From assembly GCF_025753795.1 (NCBI RefSeq), contig NZ_JAOWPS010000006.1, positions 1 through 64,000 of the forward strand: DNA of 64,000 nt, given 5' to 3'. Origin of the DNA: Mesorhizobium sp. YC-39. Lineage in GTDB: Bacteria > Pseudomonadota > Alphaproteobacteria > Rhizobiales > Rhizobiaceae. Position numbers and translations under genes: made by a program. Positions 58,135 through 64,000 of the stretch are shown piece by piece. Position 1 is the stretch's first letter. Each line of letters begins with the position of its first letter. Below the pieces are notes generated by a model, which was not told where the DNA came from, ran no database searches, and saw only the letters and a program-made list of their open reading frames with translations.

Positions 58135-58887
58135 GTGACAGACCATATCCTCGTCGAGCGCCAGGGCGCCATCCAGATCATCCGCATGAACCGCCCGGAC
58201 AAGAAGAACGCCTTGACGCGGGCCATGTACGCGAAAATGTCGGCCGCCCTTGCCGAGGGCGACGCCGATCAGGCGGTCCGCGTCCATGTCTTTTTGGGCG
58301 TGCCCGGCGCCTTCTCGTCTGGCAACGATCTGACCGATTTCATGGTTGTCGCCACCGGCGGCGAGGGTGGCACCGAGGTCTGGGATTTCCTGATGGCGCT
58401 GGCCAAAGTGGAAAAACCCATAGTCTCCGGCGTCGACGGCATCGCGGTCGGTATCGGCACCACACTCAATTTGCATTGTGACCTGACCTTTGCCACGCCG
58501 CGCACCCTGTTCCGCACGCCCTTCGTCGATCTCGGCCTTGTACCCGAGGCGGGGTCCAGCCTGCTCGCGCCGCAGGTGCTCGGCCGGCAAGGCGCTTTCG
58601 CGCTGCTTGGGCTCGGCGAAGGGTTTTCGGCCGAGCGGGCGAAGGCCGCCGGGCTGATCTACGAGGTGGTCGCAGAAGAGGCGCTCGAAACGTCGGTTCT
58701 CGCCGCCGCCGCCCGGATCGCCGCCAAGCCGCCGCAGGCGCTGAAGATCGCGCGCGACCTGATGCGAGGCTCCCGCGAAGACCTTGTCGCCCGCATCGGC
58801 GAGGAGAGCGAGCATTTCCGCGAGCGTCTGAAATCCGACGAGGCGCGCGCTGCGCTGATGGCCTTCATGACCAGGAAAAAAGGATAG
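58135..58887 (+). CDS. Enoyl-CoA hydratase/isomerase
   Basis: A 250-residue crotonase-fold protein. The oxyanion-hole strands are GAFSSGNDLTDFM and GIAVGIGTTLNLHCDLTFA, and the active-site segment is TPFVDLGLVPEAGSSLLAP, which keeps one of the two usual Glu residues. The start GTG 58135 is preceded by AAGGAA and aligns with the family; ATG 58117 is possible. It is 33 bases after the acyl-CoA dehydrogenase and probably catalyses the next step on the same substrate. Confidence 0.9.
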   Translation: MTDHILVERQGAIQIIRMNRPDKKNALTRAMYAKMSAALAEGDADQAVRVHVFLGVPGAFSSGNDLTDFMVVATGGEGGTEVWDFLMALAKVEKPIVSGVDGIAVGIGTTLNLHCDLTFATPRTLFRTPFVDLGLVPEAGSSLLAPQVLGRQGAFALLGLGEGFSAERAKAAGLIYEVVAEEALETSVLAAAARIAAKPPQALKIARDLMRGSREDLVARIGEESEHFRERLKSDEARAALMAFMTRKKG

Positions 58888-58896
58888 GCTGGGCTC

Positions 58897-59529
58897 CTAC
58901 CGGTGCTCGGTTGCAATACGAATGCCGAGCCCGATCAGCACCACTCCGGTCACGCCCTCGATGACGCGGCGGATCGATGGCCGGCGCAAGAAATCGCCCG
59001 CCTTGGCGACGACCGTCGCGTAAAGCGTCAGCCAGACGAAGGTCATGACGGCAAAGACTGCTCCCAGACCAAGCAATGCCGCGAAGCTTTCCCCACCGGG
59101 CGGCACGAACTGGGGCAAAAGGCTGGCGAAGAACACCGCCATCTTCGGATTGGAGAGATCGCTGATCAGGCCCTGGCGAAAGGCGCTTGCCGCCGTCAGC
59201 CGCCGCGAAGGTTTGGCGATGGCCGCCCCCTCCGCCTGATGGGACGGCCGCCAAGCCTCTTGCAGCGCCTTGACGCCGAGATAGATCAGATAGGCAGCAC
59301 CCGCATATTTGACGGCGAGGAAAAGCGGTTCGGAAGCCACGAGCAGGGCGACAATGCCGGCACTGGTGGCCAGCGCCCAGATCGTCTGGCCGCCGGCGAT
59401 GCCGAGCGCGGTGAACACGCCGCCGGCGCGGCCACCGAGAAGTGCGTTGCGGATGGTGATGGCCGTGTCTGGTCCGGGCGTGGCGAGGATGACGAACGAG
59501 ACGCCGAGAAAGGCCAGGAACAGGCTCAT
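58897..59529 (-). CDS. LysE family amino acid exporter
   Basis: A 210-residue membrane protein of the LysE/RhtB family with about six helices. The N-terminal signature is ATPGPDTAITIRNALLGGRAGGVFTALGI; a second block is GLISDLSNPKMAVFFASLLPQFV. Members export amino acids or their lactones; the substrate is unknown. It converges on the enoyl-CoA hydratase gene, 9 bases apart. Confidence 0.92.
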   Translation of the reverse strand: MSLFLAFLGVSFVILATPGPDTAITIRNALLGGRAGGVFTALGIAGGQTIWALATSAGIVALLVASEPLFLAVKYAGAAYLIYLGVKALQEAWRPSHQAEGAAIAKPSRRLTAASAFRQGLISDLSNPKMAVFFASLLPQFVPPGGESFAALLGLGAVFAVMTFVWLTLYATVVAKAGDFLRRPSIRRVIEGVTGVVLIGLGIRIATEHR

Positions 59530-59595
59530 GGATCACCTCTTTTGCGATTGGCGCGGCATAGGATCCTGTCTTGCCGCACGATCTTGGAAAACCTG

Positions 59596-60213
59596 CTACG
59601 GATAAAGCCTCGTCTTGTCCCAGCCGCCTTGGGTATTGCGGGAAAAGACAATGCGGTCGTGCAGCCGGAACGGCCGATCGTGCCAGAACTCGATCGTCTG
59701 CGGCACGATGCGGAAGCCCGACCAGTATTTTGGCCGTGGGATCTCGCCAATCGGATAGCGCGCGGTGTATTCGGCAACGGCCTTTTCCAGCGCGAAGCGG
59801 CTTTCCAGGGGCCGCGATTGCTTCGATGCCCAGGCGCCGATGCGGCTGCCGCGCGGACGCGTTGCATAATAGGCATCAGCTTCCGCCTCGGTGACGATTT
59901 CCACCGGTCCGCGCACGCGCACCTGCCGGCGCAGCGACTTCCAGTGGAAGCACATCGCCGCCTTCATGTTGCCAAGAATCTCGCGGCCCTTGGCGCTCTC
60001 GAAATTCGTATAGAAGACAAACCCGCTTTCATCGAACCCCTTGAGCAGCACCATTCGCACATCCGGCATGCCCTCGGCATCGACGGTCGCCAGCGCCACG
60101 CCGTTGGCATCATTGATCTCGCTCTTCGTCGCGTCCTCGAGCCATGCGGCAAAAAGGCGGAACGGCTCGGCGACCTCGGTAAAGTCACCGCTTGTTAACC
60201 CGGTTTCGCTCAT
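59596..60213 (-). CDS. pdxH: Pyridoxamine 5'-phosphate oxidase
   Basis: A 205-residue FMN-dependent oxidase that makes pyridoxal phosphate. FMN- and substrate-binding blocks: RMVLLKGFDESGFVFYTNFESAKG, FHWKSLRRQVRVRGPVE, SRIGAWASKQSRPL and the C-terminal RPKYWSGFRIVPQTIEFWHDRPFRLHDR. Length is normal. It lies divergent to a lipoprotein gene. Confidence 0.96.
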   Translation of the reverse strand: MSETGLTSGDFTEVAEPFRLFAAWLEDATKSEINDANGVALATVDAEGMPDVRMVLLKGFDESGFVFYTNFESAKGREILGNMKAAMCFHWKSLRRQVRVRGPVEIVTEAEADAYYATRPRGSRIGAWASKQSRPLESRFALEKAVAEYTARYPIGEIPRPKYWSGFRIVPQTIEFWHDRPFRLHDRIVFSRNTQGGWDKTRLYP

Positions 60214-60254
60214 AGTTTTTCCAAATCTTAATCGCTGGCTGGGGAGATTGCCGA

Positions 60255-60716
60255 TTGTCGCGTATCGCGCAAGCTTTTGACAGCGGGCAACGCAGCGTAT
60301 TTGCTTCGGCCAGCGCCAAAGCCGCGATCGTTCTGGTCGCCTTGCCGCTGGCCGCCTGCGGTGGCGGTGGCTTCAGTCTGGAGCAGGCCGAGGTCGACCG
60401 CACGATCCTGACCAGCAGCACGTCACCCACCGGTTCGCCGATCGATCAGAACCGCGCCTCGGACCAGACGACGATCGGCAATGCGGTATCTTCCGCCGAT
60501 ATCGAGCAGCTCGGCGGGCAGGCCGTTCCCTGGGCGAATGCCGATACCGGTTCGCGCGGCTCCATTACCGAACTGGCGGAGTCCAGGGACAACGGCCAGA
60601 CGTGCCGCCGCTTCACTGCGTCGCGCGAAAGCTTCGACGGCGTCGCTCTGTTCAAGGGCGAGGTCTGCCTGGCCGGCGCCGGCGCTTGGCGCATGCGGGA
60701 CTTCAAGGCGCTCTGA
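60255..60716 (+). CDS. RT0821/Lpp0805-type surface lipoprotein
   Basis: A 153-residue protein with a lipobox (LPLAACGGGG, Cys near residue 35) and a C-terminal pattern, DNGQTCRRFTASRESFDGVALFKGEVCLAGAGAWRMRDF, typical of the RT0821/Lpp0805 surface protein group. Function unknown; it is predicted to be anchored in the envelope. The start appears to be TTG 60255, preceded by GGGGAG; no ATG or GTG gives the signal peptide. Confidence 0.75.
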   Translation: MSRIAQAFDSGQRSVFASASAKAAIVLVALPLAACGGGGFSLEQAEVDRTILTSSTSPTGSPIDQNRASDQTTIGNAVSSADIEQLGGQAVPWANADTGSRGSITELAESRDNGQTCRRFTASRESFDGVALFKGEVCLAGAGAWRMRDFKAL

Positions 60717-60816
60717 TTTTCAGCCATCATTATCGCCACTCGCCACTGGAATTTCTTCCTATGCGAGCGCATATAGGTGGCAATCGTGGACTCACACCCT
60801 CTTGCAGGCAGGAAGC

Positions 60817-61746
60817 ATGCGCGACCCCTATGAGGTTCTGGGCGTTGCCAAGAACGCATCGGCCAAGGACATAAAATCGGCGTACCGCAAACTCGCCAAG
60901 AAGCATCATCCGGACCAGAATCCGAATGATCCCAAGGCGAAGGACCGTTTTGCCGCCGCCAACCAGGCTTACGAGATCGTCGGCGACGAGAAGACGCGTG
61001 CGGCTTTCGATCGCGGCGAGATCGACGCCGACGGCAAGCCGCGTTTCCAGGGTTTCGAGGGTGCCGCGGGCGGCGGCGATCCTTTTTCCGGCTTTCGCCG
61101 GCAGCAGGGACCAGCCGGTTCACGATTCGAGTTTCGCTCCGGCCGTCCCGGCGGCGATCCGTTCGACGGCAACAGCGATATCTTCAGCCAGATCTTTGGC
61201 GATGCCTTCTCGGGAGCGCGCGGCGCCGGCTCGGGCGACCGCCGGCAGGCGCAGTCGGCCCCCGACCTCAACGTAACGCTCGACATCACCATCGAAGAAG
61301 CGGCGACCGCGGAGAAGGTGACGGCGATGTTTCCGGACGGCCGCAAGGTCGCGGTCAAGCTACCGGCCTATGTCGAGGACGGCCAGACCATCCGGCTGAA
61401 GGGCCAGGGCGAGCAAGGACCGGGACAGCCCGGCGATGCGCTGGTCAAGATCCGCTTTCGGCGGCATCCGCGTTATCGTGTCGATGGCCGCGACCTCCAT
61501 GCCGATCTGCCGGTGGCGCTGGCCGATGCGGTGCTTGGCGCCAAGGTGGCGGTCGAGACGCCGACCGGCAAGCTGGCAGTCAACATCCCCGCCTGGTCGA
61601 GCTCGGACAAGGTGCTGCGGCTGAAGGGCAGGGGCCTGCCGGAAAAAGCCGGCGGTCATGGCGATCTCTATGCGCATGTGCGGCTGATGCTGCCGGAAGG
61701 CGGCGACAGCGATCTCGAAGCGCTGCTGCGCAACCGAAAGCGCTAG
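60817..61746 (+). CDS. DnaJ-like cochaperone of CbpA type
   Basis: A 309-residue class B J protein. The J domain (residues 1-65) carries the DnaK-activating HPD motif at His31-Pro32-Asp33. A Gly/Phe-rich linker follows (GFEGAAGGGDPFSGF region). There is no zinc-finger domain; the C-terminal domains are PDLNVTLDITIEEAATAEKV onward, including IRFRRHPRYRVDGRDLHADL. It would stimulate DnaK and bind unfolded proteins. ATG 60817 follows AGGAAGC. It is not linked to dnaK here. Confidence 0.9.
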   Translation: MRDPYEVLGVAKNASAKDIKSAYRKLAKKHHPDQNPNDPKAKDRFAAANQAYEIVGDEKTRAAFDRGEIDADGKPRFQGFEGAAGGGDPFSGFRRQQGPAGSRFEFRSGRPGGDPFDGNSDIFSQIFGDAFSGARGAGSGDRRQAQSAPDLNVTLDITIEEAATAEKVTAMFPDGRKVAVKLPAYVEDGQTIRLKGQGEQGPGQPGDALVKIRFRRHPRYRVDGRDLHADLPVALADAVLGAKVAVETPTGKLAVNIPAWSSSDKVLRLKGRGLPEKAGGHGDLYAHVRLMLPEGGDSDLEALLRNRKR

Positions 61747-61976
61747 CGCCTTACCCGAATCGAAGGGTTAGTGTAACAAAGTTCGGTTCCGATTTTCGCA
61801 GGGATCATGCCCGGGATTGAGTGCTGCGGCATCCTTTTGCTTATTCAAAAAGCACGCTCGGCGCTGTAGAGCGACGCTTTTGTCCCCCGAACTGTCCGTT
61901 TTGCACGCTTGAAGGGGCCCTGTGCCTGTGCGATAGGGCACTCCACAAAGCAGAAAATCTTGCGGAGAGAGCTCAC

Positions 61977-62795
61977 ATGGCGGGTGGACAGGGCATTATG
62001 GCCGGCAAACGCGGGCTTATCCTTGGCGTCGCGAACAATCGGTCGATCGCCTATGGCATCGCCAAGGCCTGTGTCGACCATGGCGCCGAGATCGCGCTCA
62101 CCTATCAGGGCGAGGCGTTCAAGAAGCGCGTCGAGCCGCTGGCGGCCGAGCTCAACGCGCATGTCGCCGGCCATTGCGACGTGACCGACCCGGCAAGCCT
62201 CGATGCCGTGTTCGCCGATATCGCCAAGCATTGGGGCAAGCTCGACTTCCTGGTCCACGCCATCGCCTTTTCCGACAAGGACGAGCTGACCGGCCGTTAT
62301 GTCGAGACGACGCGCGACAATTTCCTGCGCACCATGGACATTTCGGTGTATTCCTTCACCACCATCGCCAAGCGCGCCGAGGCGCTGATGAGCGAGGGCG
62401 GCTCGCTGCTGACGCTGACCTACTATGGCGCGGAAAAGGTGATGCCGCACTACAACGTCATGGGTGTCGCCAAGGCGGCACTCGAAGCCAGCGTGCGCTA
62501 TCTGGCCGTCGACCTCGGCGCCAGGAAGATCCGTGTCAACGCCATCTCCGCAGGTCCGATCAAGACGCTTGCCGCCTCCGGCATCGGCGATTTCCGCTAC
62601 ATCCTGAAGTGGAACGAATACAATTCGCCGCTGAAGCAGACGGTTACCCAGGAGGAAGTCGGTGACTCCGCCGTGTATTTCCTGTCCGACCTTTCGCGCG
62701 GCGTCACCGGCGAAATCCACCATGTCGATTCCGGCTACCATGTCGTCGGCATGAAGGCCGTCGACGCACCCGACATTTCGACCGTCAAGGACTAG
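61977..62795 (+). CDS. fabI: Enoyl-ACP reductase (NADH)
   Basis: A 272-residue FabI, which completes each cycle of fatty acid elongation. The nucleotide-binding loop is LGVANNRSIAYGIAK, and the catalytic residues fit Tyr149, Tyr159 and Lys166 (TYYGAEKVMPHYNVMGVAK), the spacing specific to FabI among SDR proteins. The C-terminal region is AISAGPIKTLAASGI and GEIHHVDSGYHVVGM. ATG 61977 follows GCGGAGAGAG; a second ATG at 61998 is possible. It is the target of triclosan-type inhibitors in other bacteria. Confidence 0.95.
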   Translation: MAGGQGIMAGKRGLILGVANNRSIAYGIAKACVDHGAEIALTYQGEAFKKRVEPLAAELNAHVAGHCDVTDPASLDAVFADIAKHWGKLDFLVHAIAFSDKDELTGRYVETTRDNFLRTMDISVYSFTTIAKRAEALMSEGGSLLTLTYYGAEKVMPHYNVMGVAKAALEASVRYLAVDLGARKIRVNAISAGPIKTLAASGIGDFRYILKWNEYNSPLKQTVTQEEVGDSAVYFLSDLSRGVTGEIHHVDSGYHVVGMKAVDAPDISTVKD

Positions 62796-62852
62796 TTCCT
62801 TCCACGAACACCAACCCTGCCTGTCTGCTCCCGATCTCACCCGGAAGACCTG

Positions 62853-63440
62853 ATGTATCCGCTCGTCTACATCGCGCGCCATGGCCAGACGGAGTGGAAC
62901 GCCGAGGCCCGGCTGCAGGGGCAGGCCGACACCGACCTCAATGCGCTCGGCCGCCAGCAGGCGACCCGTAACGGCCGTCGGCTGGCCGAACTCGTCCATA
63001 ACCCCCGCGATTTCGACTTTGTCGCCAGCCCGATGAGGCGGACGCTCGAGACAATGGAACGCATCCGTGCGGCGATGAAGCTCGATCCGCACGCCTATCG
63101 CACAGAGCCGCTGCTTGTAGAGTTGAGCTTTGGCGACTGGCAGGGTTTCACCTTTGCCGAACTTGAGGCCAAGGATCCCGGCTCGACCAGGCAGCGCCGC
63201 CTCGACAAATGGAATTTCCAGCCGCCCGGCGAGGGCGCCGAAAGCTACCAGATGCTGTTCGAACGGGTGAAGCCATGGTTCGACGCACTCGATCGCAACA
63301 CGGTCTGCGTGACCCATGGTGGTGTCGTGCGGGCGCTGTTCCGCCTGGTGCTTGGAATGTCCGCGCAAGATGCGGTCAGCATGGAAGTGCCGCAAGACCG
63401 CTTGCTCCGGCTGGAAGGCTGGCGCCTGGAGTGGCTTTAG
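62853..63440 (+). CDS. Histidine phosphatase family protein
   Basis: A 195-residue member of the histidine phosphatase (phosphoglycerate mutase-like) superfamily. The phospho-histidine motif is IARHGQTEWN with His10, the acidic residue lies in TEPLLVELSFGDWQG, and the second His is in VCVTHGGVVRALF. The substrate is not known; relatives include cobalamin and sugar phosphatases. It follows fabI after 57 bases and may be co-transcribed. Confidence 0.9.
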   Translation: MYPLVYIARHGQTEWNAEARLQGQADTDLNALGRQQATRNGRRLAELVHNPRDFDFVASPMRRTLETMERIRAAMKLDPHAYRTEPLLVELSFGDWQGFTFAELEAKDPGSTRQRRLDKWNFQPPGEGAESYQMLFERVKPWFDALDRNTVCVTHGGVVRALFRLVLGMSAQDAVSMEVPQDRLLRLEGWRLEWL

Positions 63441-63785
63441 GGTCGAAATCCAATCGCCGTGAACGATCGAATTCAGCCGACATTGTTGAAAAATCCGGTG
63501 CGCCATGAGCAGCGCCGACGGCAGAATTCTAATTTTGGGCGAGGCTCGGTTGCGCCGTCGCTTTAAGCCCTGTGCGTCAGCGGGTCGTTGCGTGTCCTTT
63601 TGGCCAGCCGCCATTTCGCCTTGAGCGCGCCTACCGGGGCTGACGACCAATGCGACCTCGGCCGCTACCTGCGAGGAGTGACCGGCATCCTGGTTCGCGA
63701 GCTCGCGCCACACGGCGTGTCGCACATCTGACACGAGCTAAAGGGGAGGCGGCGCCCGGCGGGAAAGACCGGGCGCCGCCAAGCA
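63441..63785. other. Intergenic region between histidine phosphatase and AhpD-like gene
   Basis: These 345 bases contain no convincing gene; short frames of up to about 40 codons lack ribosome binding sites and family features. The only clear structure is the GC-rich hairpin at 63748-63780. Confidence 0.6.
63748..63780 (-). terminator. GC-rich hairpin after the AhpD-like gene
   Basis: GGCGGCGCCCGG (63748-63759) and CCGGGCGCCGCC (63769-63780) form a perfect 12-base stem with a 9-base loop, just beyond the stop codon of the leftward gene. There is no long T tract after it on that strand, so it may be a weak terminator or a transcript-end stabiliser. Confidence 0.6.
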
Positions 63786-64000
63786 TCAATCGCCACCAAA
63801 TTCGGTTTTGAAGGTCTCGAAATCGATCTGCATCCCGTTCAGAACTGTGCTCCAGTGACGGACATATCCTGCGAGCGCAACAGCCTCGGCGACCTCCTCG
63901 TTTGTTGCGCCACGATCCTTCGCCATCTTGGTTTCAAGCCAGATGCAGTAGCGGCATGGGATCTGCGCCGCCACAGCAAGGTTGATGAGCGACTTCACCT
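63786..64000 (-). CDS. Carboxymuconolactone decarboxylase/AhpD-like protein (5' end outside window)
   Basis: The last 71 or so residues of a protein whose start lies beyond the right edge. The visible part carries LAVAAQIPCRYCIWLETKMA, in which the CxxC pair is the redox or proton-transfer site of AhpD-like carboxymuconolactone decarboxylase-fold proteins, followed by GATNEEVAEAVALAG. A GTG at 63998 could in principle start translation, but the fold would then be incomplete. The family is firm; the exact role (peroxidase partner or other) is not. Confidence 0.85.
   Translation of the reverse strand, partial: VKSLINLAVAAQIPCRYCIWLETKMAKDRGATNEEVAEAVALAGYVRHWSTVLNGMQIDFETFKTEFGGD

Noticed and set aside
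56680..58815. Antisense open frame of about 710 codons across the acyl-CoA dehydrogenase and enoyl-CoA hydratase
   Set aside because: Shadow of two well-supported genes; no motif or ribosome binding site.
61845..63734. Antisense open frame of about 630 codons across fabI and the histidine phosphatase
   Set aside because: It spans two genes with intact catalytic motifs on the other strand and has no recognisable domain.

Overview
The window looks like a chromosomal segment of a Mesorhizobium-type bacterium (Hyphomicrobiales). The DNA is GC-rich. The F0 ATP synthase genes stand alone (atpI-B-E-b'-b) with the duplicated b subunit typical of alphaproteobacteria. There is a rhizobial BacA-type peptide importer, a BioR/BioY biotin locus with intact BioR boxes, an agp/mel-type alpha-galactoside locus, and several copies of a palindromic repeat whose translated form begins ISPLEGEM. 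The genus is inferred from gene content, not from a search. I found no rRNA, tRNA, CRISPR array, prophage or complete insertion sequence.

Layout. 1-7.1 kb: DUF488 protein, M29 aminopeptidase, a LysR regulator divergent from a small gene, an MFS permease, bacA and a polysaccharide deacetylase. 7.2-9.8 kb: a YfgM-like TPR protein, der, and the 3' remnant of an MFS gene. 9.9-14.2 kb: a SleB-like cell wall hydrolase with an internal duplication, then the F0 ATP synthase operon ending in a clear terminator. 14.2-18.3 kb: a palindromic element, rnhB, and a radical SAM gene divergent from a glycosyltransferase across a LexA-type box, then a PhyH-family oxygenase. 18.3-23.1 kb: a leftward run (DUF2007, methyltransferase, S49 protease, small membrane protein, ispE, moaB) divergent from a polyprenyl diphosphate synthase. 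23.2-28.6 kb: an accessory-looking block (MFS drug exporter with divergent TetR, bioR, bioY, DUF1284, LuxR). 28.9-35.6 kb: a large TPR protein, a GNAT enzyme, glyQ, glyS carrying two in-frame palindromic elements, and a very acidic small protein followed by a near-perfect hairpin. 35.8-43.6 kb: two proteins of unknown function, tsaC/Sua5, an FAD oxidase, DUF6101, ubiA, a second PhyH oxygenase and purD. 43.6-53.7 kb: the alpha-galactoside locus (two GH4 enzymes, peptide-type ABC transporter, AraC regulator). 53.8-56.3 kb: GH25 protein, a GNAT/DUF1778 toxin-antitoxin pair with a perfect operator palindrome, and a start-less gene remnant. 56.3-64 kb: acyl-CoA dehydrogenase, enoyl-CoA hydratase, LysE exporter, pdxH, lipoprotein, DnaJ-like protein, fabI, histidine phosphatase and a truncated AhpD-like gene at the edge.

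How genes work together. ispE, the polyprenyl synthase and ubiA belong to isoprenoid and ubiquinone synthesis. glyQ and glyS encode the two subunits of one tRNA synthetase. BioR controls itself and bioY. The AraC regulator, ABC importer and two GH4 enzymes form one sugar-utilisation unit. The most unusual observation is that a repeat family found between genes at 3.2 and 14.3 kb also sits twice, in frame and without stop codons, inside the essential gene glyS.
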